From the IMG/VR virus record IMGVR_UViG_3300033388_006324, positions 1 to 51,289 of that record: a DNA stretch of 51,289 nucleotides. The stretch is one strand, 5' to 3'. The position numbers and the translations under genes were made by a program. Every line of letters starts with the position of its first letter. Positions within the stretch are counted from its first letter, which is position 1. This DNA comes from a virus. Below, in pieces: positions 40,900-46,430 of this stretch. A model generated the notes under the pieces. That model was not told the origin of the DNA. It searched no databases and saw only the letters and a program-made list of their open reading frames with translations.

Positions 40900-41340
40900 C
40901 TATTCTCCTTCTTCCTCTACCCAGCACTCAGGACAAATATGAGTTCCACCCTCCTTTACTTCTTGTGGTTCGTCTATGTAATCATACATCTTACCGCAGG
41001 CTTCACATTTTACTTTGTTTTTTAATAAATTTTCTCCGTAGTCATGCATTGTTTGCAGTGCTATTTCATTCAATTTTCTTCCAAATTTTTCATTATAAAA
41101 TAATCCTAACCCAGCAATATTCAAGTAGTAATCTTGCCAATGATAACCACTAGTTGGACAAATGAACCAATTCACGAATGTTCGCTGTTCACACATTGTT
41201 ACCATTTCTTCTTTGTGTTTGCCTCTTCTGTGAGGCATTGGATGGTCAGCAAGATTTTTTTTAGATTCTTCCAAGAAAATATCCAGTTTATTTTCTATCC
41301 ATTTAGGAAGTTCATCTATGTACTCTTCTTCTTTTTTCAT
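40900..41340 (-). CDS. Hypothetical protein with C-terminal zinc ribbon
   Basis: The 146-residue protein contains an N-terminal charged region (HPMPHRRGKHKEEM), a middle TSGYHWQDYYLNIAGLGLFYNEKFG, and a C-terminal zinc ribbon: CEACGKMYDYIDEPQEV then HICPECWVEEEGE (two CxxC knuckles). Zinc ribbons of this sort bind nucleic acid or RNA polymerase. It is the first gene after a strong promoter and has a long structured leader. Confidence 0.6.
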   Translation of the reverse strand: MKKEEEYIDELPKWIENKLDIFLEESKKNLADHPMPHRRGKHKEEMVTMCEQRTFVNWFICPTSGYHWQDYYLNIAGLGLFYNEKFGRKLNEIALQTMHDYGENLLKNKVKCEACGKMYDYIDEPQEVKEGGTHICPECWVEEEGE

Positions 41341-41351
41341 GCTTTTTTTAT

Positions 41352-41504
41352 TCTCTCGGTAGCGGAAGTAATCATACCGCCACCACCGAGAGAGATTACT
41401 TAATTATTATTGATAACCATATAATCGCTTTGCGAATTATTCAGTTATTAGTAGCTAAATTAGTAGATTGCCATTTATAGTTTTTTTGGCTTTCTTATTT
41501 AGCT
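41352..41504 (-). promoter_or_regulatory. Structured 5' leader of the zinc-ribbon gene
   Basis: Transcription from the promoter at 41511-41539 gives a leader of about 160 nt. It holds a TAGCTAAAT/ATTTAGCTA inverted repeat (41452-41460 and 41497-41505), a small CGC-AAA-GCG hairpin, and a strong two-part stem at 41352-41393 (TCTCTCGGT/ACCGAGAGA with inner GCGG/CCGC). The last ends 11 nt before the ATG at 41340 and could hide the initiation region. Confidence 0.5.
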
Positions 41505-41510
41505 AACTCC

Positions 41511-41539
41511 AGTATATACCCTTATTGCTTTTTTGTCAA
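41511..41539 (-). promoter_or_regulatory. Strong promoter for accessory genes
   Basis: On the minus strand TTGACA (41534-41539) and TATACT (41511-41516) are 17 bp apart. It should drive the accessory genes starting at 41340. Confidence 0.8.
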
Positions 41540-41767
41540 GGGTATAGTTTTAGTAAAAAAAATAATGTTTATGTTGAATCAATTCTATAAGTTTACAATT
41601 ATCTCCACCTAAAAAGCATACAAACATATAAACCTACTCAGGCTCTTAATTTCATCAACCCCGAGTAGTGCGTATAGAGGTTTTGTAGAGGCTTATAGGT
41701 GGTGAGAAATAATTATTTTTTAATTGCAAATAAAAGATATTTTTTTGATAATTTAATAAATTGAGAT

Positions 41768-41799
41768 AAAAAAAACTACCTCTCATCAACTGATGAAAG
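41768..41799 (-). terminator. Terminator-like hairpin ending the noncoding RNA
   Basis: On the minus strand CTTTCATC and GATGAGAG (41780-41799) form an 8-bp stem with an AGTT loop. A GTAG gap and eight Us (41768-41775) follow. The gap makes it imperfect but acceptable. Confidence 0.55.
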
Positions 41800-42113
41800 A
41801 AAAAGCTTGTGTAGTAAACAATTATTAGTCCTTATTGGTCAATGGTATCCTAGCACTGCTCAATGGACACCTTGTATAATCTTTTTACAGTGCGGTGGAG
41901 TTGGAATTTCTTTGAAACGAGTTTTGTATTCTTTTTTACAAGACAAATTCCCTATCACTCCGATAATGACTTTTGGGTATTTAAAACCCCCGCTGAGTTT
42001 TACCTCTTAAATTGCTTTCTTTGTAAATAGAACCAAAAAGCCCAACTTGTAATCGCAGTACAAATCAGGCTTTTTAGCCCTATCCACTGCGATTAGATAA
42101 GCTATTCAATTCT
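41768..42113 (-). ncRNA. Structured noncoding RNA, about 346 nt
   Basis: The 800-bp gap between 41403 and 42207 contains no credible gene, but it has a consensus promoter at one end and a terminator-like hairpin at the other. In between, on the minus strand, I find: a 10-bp perfect stem (42086-42095 with 42050-42059) enclosing GGCT/AGCC; AAAAAGCC/GGCTTTTT complementarity reaching 42035-42042; a three-part hairpin (41957-41961/41897-41901, 41945-41951/41903-41909, 41937-41941/41924-41928); and GGTGTCC/GGATACC (41865-41871/41844-41850) whose loop pairs with 41888-41893, a pseudoknot. I see no tmRNA, RNase P, group I intron or tRNA signature. Function unknown. Confidence 0.6.
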
Positions 42114-42119
42114 AAATCC

Positions 42120-42148
42120 ATTGTATCATGTTTAATTTTATTTGTCAA
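42120..42148 (-). promoter_or_regulatory. Promoter of the noncoding RNA
   Basis: TTGACA (42143-42148) and TACAAT (42120-42125) on the minus strand have a 17-bp spacer. It lies 16 bp downstream of copy 2 of the 34-bp repeat. There is no gene for about 780 bp downstream. Confidence 0.8.
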
Positions 42149-42164
42149 GTAACTATTTTAAAAG

Positions 42165-42198
42165 TCCCTGCAATAATTGAAAATGACCGATAAAATGG
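42165..42198 (-). repeat. 34-bp dispersed repeat, copy 2
   Basis: Plus-strand start TCCCTGCAATAATTGAAAAT, then GACCGATAAAATGG. It is 8 bp after the stop of the HNH gene at 42207. Confidence 0.8.
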
Positions 42199-42206
42199 TG
42201 CTATTC

Positions 42207-42665
42207 CTATCTCTTTTTATTTATTTTAATCCACTTACCATTTTCCTTACAATAATCTTTTTCATTATCGATTCTAATAAATTTATATCCTTCAGGCTTT
42301 TCTCCCATATCTTTATAAAAGTTTTCAAATCTATTCCAACGATTACAAATTTTTATTTTTTGTTTTTTATTTTTTTCATAATAATAATTGTTAGGGTTGT
42401 TGCATTTCTGAATAAAATTTTCCCAAACCTTATATTCTGGACTTTTAGACATAAAATGCGTTCTATGTGCATTTTTCATAGACTTATATAAACATCCACA
42501 AGATTTAGTTATTCCTCTAATAACGCTATTAACTCTAATTATTTTATTATTTCCGCAATCACATTTAAATAGCCAATATAAGTTGTTATGTTTATCTCTA
42601 TGATCAAATTTAATAGCTGTTAGCTGGTTATATTTATTTTCTTTTTTAATTATACTTTTTTTCAT
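42207..42665 (-). CDS. HNH endonuclease, shortened paralog
   Basis: The first 120 residues align clearly with the HNH protein at 1259-1891: IIKKENKYNQLTAIKFDHRDK, YWLFKCDCGN, TKSCGCLYK and NRFENFYKDMGEKPEG. The catalytic part is altered: DRIDNNGNYEPKNCRW has become FIRIDNEKDYCKENGKWIK, so the usual Asp-Arg-Ile-Asp and the final Asn-Cys-Arg-Trp are changed. The DNA-binding tail is absent (152 versus 210 residues). It may be a decayed or repurposed homing enzyme. It is flanked by two copies of the 34-bp repeat. Confidence 0.7.
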   Translation of the reverse strand: MKKSIIKKENKYNQLTAIKFDHRDKHNNLYWLFKCDCGNNKIIRVNSVIRGITKSCGCLYKSMKNAHRTHFMSKSPEYKVWENFIQKCNNPNNYYYEKNKKQKIKICNRWNRFENFYKDMGEKPEGYKFIRIDNEKDYCKENGKWIKINKKR

Positions 42666-42696
42666 TGTTTTAATTTAATCAATTGATTTTTTTGAA

Positions 42697-42730
42697 TCCC
42701 TGCAATAATTGAAAACAACCGATAAAATGG
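42697..42730 (-). repeat. 34-bp dispersed repeat, copy 3
   Basis: Plus-strand start TCCCTGCAATAATTGAAAAC, then AACCGATAAAATGG. It is 9 bp after the stop of the gene at 42740 and 31 bp before the ATG of the HNH paralog. There is no consensus promoter next to this copy. Confidence 0.8.
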
Positions 42731-42739
42731 TGCTAATTT

Positions 42740-43081
42740 TTACTTTTTTCCTTCTCGTTCAATGTTTTCCTTTAAATTATCGTTTAAATAACTACTAGCT
42801 AAATATAAATGAGCAGTTTCTACATTTTTTAATAGTTCCTCGGGAATATTAAACTTCTTTGAAAGTTTTTTATATATTTCACTAGGAATCAAATCTAACG
42901 GATTTTTAGAATTTTTAACATTATTTATTTTTTCAAGTTTAAGCCAAAAATCCTCAAAAATATTTTTTCCAGCTAATTCTTCTATATTGTTTTTATCACT
43001 TATTGTTAAATCATCATAAATCTTACTAGGATGATTGTTTCTTACTATACTAAAAACTAGTTCTTCTTTAACTTTTTTCAT
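42740..43081 (-). CDS. Hypothetical protein in repeat-flanked cassette
   Basis: The 113-residue protein starts MKKVKEELVFSIVRNNHPSKI, has a helical middle with NIFEDFWLKLEKINN and ends in EELLKNVETAHLYLASSYLND. Its leader (AATTAAATTAAAACA-ATG) is almost identical to that of the HNH paralog downstream. It lies between copies 3 and 4 of the 34-bp repeat. I recognise no family. Confidence 0.55.
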   Translation of the reverse strand: MKKVKEELVFSIVRNNHPSKIYDDLTISDKNNIEELAGKNIFEDFWLKLEKINNVKNSKNPLDLIPSEIYKKLSKKFNIPEELLKNVETAHLYLASSYLNDNLKENIEREGKK

Positions 43082-43207
43082 TGTTTTAATTTAATTAATT
43101 ATTTTACTTCTTTTTTACTTCTCTTTTTACTCTTTTTTTAACTTTTTTACTCTTTTTTAACTTTTTTTGTTATAACTATAAATGCAAGTTTTTTTATTAA
43201 AAAAAAG

Positions 43208-43239
43208 TCCCTGCAATAATTGAAAACAACCGATAAAAT
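43208..43239 (-). repeat. 34-bp dispersed repeat, copy 4 (32 bp)
   Basis: Identical to copy 3 for 32 bases, up to CCGATAAAAT, then diverging. No gene ends next to it. The region on its minus-strand 3' side (43082-43200) is a low-complexity A/G tract on the minus strand. Confidence 0.75.
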
Positions 43240-43308
43240 ACCCTGTTATTCTCGTGGAATATCCTTTTTCAAAAGCTGTTTTTTGCGATCCGTTTATTTT
43301 TTTTAAAC

Positions 43309-43338
43309 AACGTCGCACAATGTAACAAAAGCGACGTT
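43309..43338. other. AACGTCGC dyad
   Basis: AACGTCGC (43309-43316) and GCGACGTT (43331-43338) are perfect arms around a 14-nt loop. GTCGCACAATGT (43312-43323) recurs in inverted orientation near 45526-45537. The stretch 43082-43615 has no gene, but a high density of dyads. Confidence 0.5.
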
Positions 43339-43362
43339 AACTTTTTCATCTTTTCAGTTTTT

Positions 43363-43384
43363 GGCTTGTTTAAGCCTTTTTTTT
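43363..43384 (+). terminator. Hairpin plus T-tract, copy A
   Basis: GGCTTGTTTAAGCC followed by eight Ts. The same 14-mer occurs at 45480-45493. No plus-strand gene upstream explains it, so it may serve another role, such as origin structure. Confidence 0.5.
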
Positions 43385-43398
43385 AATTTTTAGATAAC

Positions 43399-43430
43399 AA
43401 AAAAACACACTTGCATCGCTTAAGTGTGTT
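43399..43430 (-). terminator. Terminator after the 43.6-45.1 kb genes
   Basis: AACACACTT and AAGTGTGTT form a 9-bp stem with a 9-nt loop. On the minus strand Us follow directly (43399-43405). It lies downstream of the gene at 43616 and upstream of the repeat-flanked cassettes. Confidence 0.7.
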
Positions 43431-43440
43431 TTAGTGTGTG

Positions 43441-43511
43441 ATAGCAATTAATTGCTATGTTTGGCTAAAAGTTTTATTTTTCTTTTTTTATCAAGCGGAT
43501 TAATTCCGCTT
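43441..43511. other. Palindrome ATAGCAATTAATTGCTAT and second dyad
   Basis: An 18-bp perfect palindrome at 43441-43458 and a stem AAGCGGA/TCCGCTT (43493-43499 and 43505-43511). They could be operators or part of an origin; nothing decides between these. Confidence 0.45.
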
Positions 43512-43615
43512 CCAACGAATTCAAACATCTTTTATTTTTAATTATAAAAGATGGTAGCAATAAGCTTTTTAGCCTGTAGAAAGCCTGTAAGGCTTTAAAA
43601 TTAGTGTTATACATC

Positions 43616-44029
43616 TTATTGTATGTTTGCTAACTCTTCTATTTCTTCAGAAGAAAGCAATTTTTTTAATTTTTTAACTTCTTTTTTAACTGCTTTATAG
43701 ATTTTAAGGGCTTTTATTGAATCGCTGGAATAGCCAAAAGCATCGGCGAAGTCCTGGAAAGTGTTAACCTCTGCATAAGGATCTAAGCAAGCTAGCACAT
43801 CGTAAGCAGTCGGTTTTTTTCCGGCGTCTTGATTAGCGATTGAGTCCCAAAAGTGAAAGACATAAGATTCATCAGTTTTACGATTGTATAGAATCACTGC
43901 ATAAGTTATCCCGTGGCTGCTGCCATTCTCTTCATCCCATAGTGGGGATGTTTGCGGAATAGCTTTTTTAATTTCAAGGGCTAGCTTGTTTTTAGCTAAA
44001 AAGTTGTTAGCTTTTTTTTGATAATTCAT
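43616..44029 (-). CDS. Conserved phage/plasmid protein of unknown function
   Basis: The 137-residue protein contains ITYAVILYNRKTDESYVFHFWDSI, PTAYDVLACLDPYAEVNTFQDFADAFGY and SSDSIKALKIYKAVKKEVKKL. I recognise this pattern (PTAYDVLACL...Y...F..F...FGY..DS..A..IY.AV) as a widespread family on phages and plasmids without a settled function. It is transcribed from the promoter at 45248-45276. Confidence 0.7.
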   Translation of the reverse strand: MNYQKKANNFLAKNKLALEIKKAIPQTSPLWDEENGSSHGITYAVILYNRKTDESYVFHFWDSIANQDAGKKPTAYDVLACLDPYAEVNTFQDFADAFGYSSDSIKALKIYKAVKKEVKKLKKLLSSEEIEELANIQ

Positions 44030-44087
44030 ATTTTTTAGTTGTTAAAGTGCGATGCAAGCAGTCGGTTAATTAATAGTTGACTACATC

Positions 44088-44112
44088 AAGCATCTTAATT
44101 ATTAGGATGCTT
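44088..44112. other. AAGCATC hairpin
   Basis: AAGCATC and GATGCTT form a 7-bp stem with an 11-nt loop, in the 93-bp gap between the gene at 43616 and the membrane peptide at 44123. Confidence 0.4.
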
Positions 44113-44122
44113 AAGTAATTAG

Positions 44123-44242
44123 CTAATTGATTGCTATCCTTAATATAACAATAATTACAATATAAAGAATTAAAAGATAATCAAAAAAATTAAAATTGAT
44201 TTTCTTTTGTTTTTTGATTGATGATGGGGTGTATAATTTCAT
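44123..44242 (-). CDS. Membrane micro-peptide (39 aa)
   Basis: A polar N-terminus (MKLYTPSSIKKQKKINFNFF) precedes a span YLLILYIVIIVILRIAI. It begins 5 bp after the stop of the gene at 44248. No family recognised. Confidence 0.45.
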   Translation of the reverse strand: MKLYTPSSIKKQKKINFNFFDYLLILYIVIIVILRIAIN

Positions 44243-44247
44243 TTTTT

Positions 44248-44559
44248 TTAGTGATTATTAATATTTTTTATGATATAACTTGCTTTTTTCAATAAAGGGT
44301 AAAAGTTCGTGCTAGTCATTGGGCAAGCGTAAAAATGACCATCAAAGATAGAATAAAATTGTAACTCATGATGCAAGTTAACATCTGCTATACGGACTAA
44401 TCCTCTGCTTAGTATAAATTCAAAAATTTGAGCTTGCAATAAATTTTTTTTGCTTAATAAGTATGGTCTTATTTCACTTAGCTTTAGTTCTTTTGAGATT
44501 ATACGGTGCAATCTTCCGTCTTTTCTTTTATTTATATATCCTATTCGATATTTTTTCAT
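44248..44559 (-). CDS. Hypothetical protein
   Basis: A 103-residue basic protein with GYINKRKDGRLHRIISKELKLSEI at the start and HHELQFYSIFDGHFYACPMTS near the middle. It is coupled at short distance (4 bp) to the gene upstream. I recognise no family. Confidence 0.55.
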   Translation of the reverse strand: MKKYRIGYINKRKDGRLHRIISKELKLSEIRPYLLSKKNLLQAQIFEFILSRGLVRIADVNLHHELQFYSIFDGHFYACPMTSTNFYPLLKKASYIIKNINNH

Positions 44560-44563
44560 TTTT

Positions 44564-44896
44564 TTAAACGTTAAAAATTAAATTTATTTTATGGTAATAG
44601 AACATGAATTGAGCTTCGCGGATAATTTTATAGAAGTCTATAGGTTCGCTTAATCCTTCGTGTAGAATCTCTTCTATGTATTCTATAGCGTCCGCGCTTT
44701 CTTTTTCAATCCATTTTAAGAGATCTATATTGTAGATATCGACCATACCATCAGCAACCTCTGCCATTGCTTCATCTAGTCGGTCATTATCAGTTAAAGT
44801 AAAACCTTTGAGAGCGTCTAACATATCTAACACGTCGCCGTCTTTTTCTTTTTTAATTAGATTATCAATTTTTTTAGCTATTTTTTTTTGGTACAT
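44564..44896 (-). CDS. Hypothetical acidic helical protein
   Basis: The 110-residue protein is helical and acidic (DGDVLDMLDALKGFTLTDNDRLDEAMAEVADGM). Its leader contains four to five tandem TAAC units and copy 2 of the GACTTGCTyAGGTC dyad. I recognise no family. Confidence 0.55.
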   Translation of the reverse strand: MYQKKIAKKIDNLIKKEKDGDVLDMLDALKGFTLTDNDRLDEAMAEVADGMVDIYNIDLLKWIEKESADAIEYIEEILHEGLSEPIDFYKIIREAQFMFYYHKINLIFNV

Positions 44897-44925
44897 TTTT
44901 TTTTAGTTAGTTAGTTAGTTAAAAA

Positions 44926-44949
44926 GCAGTTTAAAGACTTGCTCAGGTC
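44926..44949. promoter_or_regulatory. Candidate operator, copy 2
   Basis: GCAGTTTAAA followed by GACTTGCTCAGGTC, a dyad GACTTG/CAGGTC with one wobble. Its partner is at 40870-40893. Confidence 0.5.
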
Positions 44950-44955
44950 TCTTTT

Positions 44956-45117
44956 TTATCCTTCCATAGAATAAAAAACATCTCTTACTTCATCTTCGTC
45001 TAGATTCATGTGATTATTCTCTTGCAAAAAATAATCAATATTAGCATCTAGATCGTGGTTGCCTGTTCTGTGGCAACTTTCTAAAAAGTCATTTATTGCA
45101 ATCTCTAATTCGTTCAT
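44956..45117 (-). CDS. Small acidic protein (53 aa)
   Basis: MNELEIAINDFLESCHRTGN followed by an acidic helical tail (NLDEDEVRDVFYSMEG). It is the first gene after the promoter at 45248-45276 and so is likely expressed early and strongly. Small acidic first genes of phages often bind host proteins; here that is inference only. Confidence 0.55.
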   Translation of the reverse strand: MNELEIAINDFLESCHRTGNHDLDANIDYFLQENNHMNLDEDEVRDVFYSMEG

Positions 45118-45247
45118 TTTTTTTTGTTAATTAGTTAGTGGATAGCTACCGGGTAACCGCGGGGCGTGTTATTCAGTAGCTTTAGTACAATAGTAATAGG
45201 ATGCCGTTTTTTTATGTTGTATGGGTCTTTATTACTATTATATTAAA

Positions 45248-45276
45248 ATTATACTCTTATATAATTATTTTGTCAA
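45248..45276 (-). promoter_or_regulatory. Consensus early promoter, minus arm
   Basis: TTGACA (45271-45276) and TATAAT (45248-45253) on the minus strand are 17 bp apart, both perfect. It starts the minus arm. Confidence 0.85.
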
Positions 45277-45479
45277 GCGTTTGGGGTTTTTATTTAATTT
45301 TTTTGTATCTATTTTTTAAGCTGATAGATTCAGAAAAAAATAAAGCACGATTAAATTATCCCCTCCTTATTTTTTTTATTTTTCTATTTTTTTTTATTCT
45401 TTTTTTTTATTTTTTTATGGTTTTTTTTGTTGTTTTTTATGGTTTTTTATGGTTTTTCGGACATTAAATTGTGCTTTTT

Positions 45480-45537
45480 GGCTTGTTTAAGCCATTTTAA
45501 GCCTTTTTTTAACGTCGTACAATATACATTGTGCGAC
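45480..45537 (+). other. Hairpin/T-tract copy B and GTCGTACAAT dyad
   Basis: GGCTTGTTTAAGCC (45480-45493) is followed by a second AAGCC and seven Ts. GTCGTACAAT (45514-45523) then pairs with ATTGTGCGAC (45528-45537). Both motifs also occur at 43309-43384. The divergent gap 45118-45802 otherwise holds a T-rich tract (45360-45465) and the promoters. Confidence 0.5.
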
Positions 45538-45611
45538 ATTGTCCAGAAAATAGAGGGTAGGGGGTAGTTATAAATGGGTGCTTACTTTTATATAATTTCA
45601 CAATATTTAAA

Positions 45612-45771
45612 CTCTTTGTGCTACACTATATTTTTATTTTTTTATACTATCTCTTTGTGCTACTACACATTTTTATTATTATTATTTTTTAATCTTTAAT
45701 TTATACATATCCATTATTTTATTAACTATTTATACTATACTCTTGACAAATAATCTCAGTGTGCTACACTA
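45612..45771 (+). repeat. Three TGTGCTAC promoter-like repeats
   Basis: CTCTTTGTGCTAC occurs at 45612-45624 and 45651-45663. TGTGCTACACTA occurs at 45617-45628 and 45760-45771. The third copy contains the extended -10 of the promoter for the plus arm, so the others may be extra promoters or operator half-sites. Confidence 0.6.
45743..45770 (+). promoter_or_regulatory. Promoter of plus arm
   Basis: TTGACA (45743-45748), 16 bp, then TGCTACACT with an extended -10 (TG at 45762-45763, TACACT 45765-45770). It lies 33 bp before the ATG at 45803. Confidence 0.75.
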
Positions 45772-45802
45772 GTATTATAATCAATTAGTTTAATTTAACA
45801 TT

Positions 45803-46021
45803 ATGAGTTTAGCATTACCTATTATAAGTATATTTTTTGCAGGAGGACTTATTTGTTTAATGGGCTTTACTTTCTTTGCTACTATCTTAGGACTTATTGC
45901 TGGTTTAATAGCTTTTAATAAGAATGGTTGTAAGGATATACAAGTACTTAATACCCGGTGGGCTTTAACTACAGGAATTATTATTATTTATGCATTGATA
46001 ATAGCTGTAATGTTATTATAG
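45803..46021 (+). CDS. Small two-span membrane protein
   Basis: The 72-residue protein has a first hydrophobic region at residues 4-38 (LPIISIFFAGGLICLMGFTFFATILGLIAGLI) and a second at 54-72 (TTGIIIIYALIIAVMLL). A short polar loop (NKNGCKDIQVLNTRW) separates them. It is the first gene of the plus arm. Topology would fit a holin-like or host-envelope-acting protein, but a holin-like gene also lies at 4028. Confidence 0.6.
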   Translation: MSLALPIISIFFAGGLICLMGFTFFATILGLIAGLIAFNKNGCKDIQVLNTRWALTTGIIIIYALIIAVMLL

Positions 46022-46036
46022 TTTTTAAAAATTATT

Positions 46037-46318
46037 ATGAGATTAAATAAATGGTTTGATTTTTATTATAAACATAAAGGACGTTGTCCAGAGTGTGGTA
46101 GATGGCTAGTTCCTCACATGGGTTGTGTTGGTTGGATATTTGGAGATAATAAACAAGAATGTTCTATTAATAAACTATCCAGAGAAAGCTATTCACAAGG
46201 ACCTGAGAAGTTTGATTATTTTGTAAAAAAAATGAGAAAGAGGCTTAAATATAAAACTAATGAAAGGATAAATGTTGACATCCAACGAAAAAAAACCTAT
46301 CTTAAACTTAACAATTAG
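46037..46318 (+). CDS. Small zinc-binding protein
   Basis: This 93-residue basic protein has CPECGRWLVPHMGCVGWIFG near the N-terminus, a CxxC plus His/Cys site for one zinc ion. KKMRKRLKYKTNERINVDIQ follows. It may bind nucleic acid. Its 3' end overlaps the next small gene by 47 bp. Confidence 0.5.
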   Translation: MRLNKWFDFYYKHKGRCPECGRWLVPHMGCVGWIFGDNKQECSINKLSRESYSQGPEKFDYFVKKMRKRLKYKTNERINVDIQRKKTYLKLNN

Positions 46319-46430
46319 GGAGTTTAGGAATAACATTTCTAAATATTGGCCATTGGTTGTAGATGGAACTATTATTATCATTTATAATAATAAAACACCT
46401 ATTCTAATTGTCAGTTCTTATAAAAAATGA
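46272..46430 (+). CDS. Phd/YefM-like antitoxin-type protein (52 aa)
   Basis: The 52-residue protein reads LTIREFRNNISKYWPLVVDG followed by TIIIIYNNKTPILIVSSYKK. This fits the N-terminal DNA-binding part of Phd/YefM antitoxins (T-REFR-NIS--L-LV--G--I-I-----P--I----). The toxin-neutralising C-terminal helix seems to be missing and there is no toxin gene next to it. It overlaps genes on both sides (the stop as ATGA with the next start). A phage-borne antitoxin against a host toxin, or a small repressor, is inference. Confidence 0.5.
   Translation: MLTSNEKKPILNLTIREFRNNISKYWPLVVDGTIIIIYNNKTPILIVSSYKK

Noticed and set aside
41897-41961. tRNA gene in the structured RNA
   Set aside because: The three-part hairpin looked cloverleaf-like at first, but there is no T-loop consensus, no CCA end, the anticodon-like loop has 8 nt and the acceptor stem does not close.
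41807-42010. 67-residue plus-strand ORF in the noncoding interval
   Set aside because: It is antisense to a promoter-driven structured RNA, has no phage-type leader and its composition looks random.
42697-43207. Integron-like gene cassettes with attC sites
   Set aside because: The repeat follows each gene as attC would, but it has no GTTRRRY core or long inverted structure, and no integrase was seen.
33489-43239. CRISPR-like array from the 34-bp repeats
   Set aside because: Copies are 500 bp to 9 kb apart, have genes between them and diverge from each other. There are no regular spacers.
45201-45467. 88-residue plus-strand ORF rich in Phe
   Set aside because: It is read from a T-rich tract, crosses the strong minus-strand promoter at 45248-45276 and has no leader signal. 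Its hydrophobicity follows from base composition.
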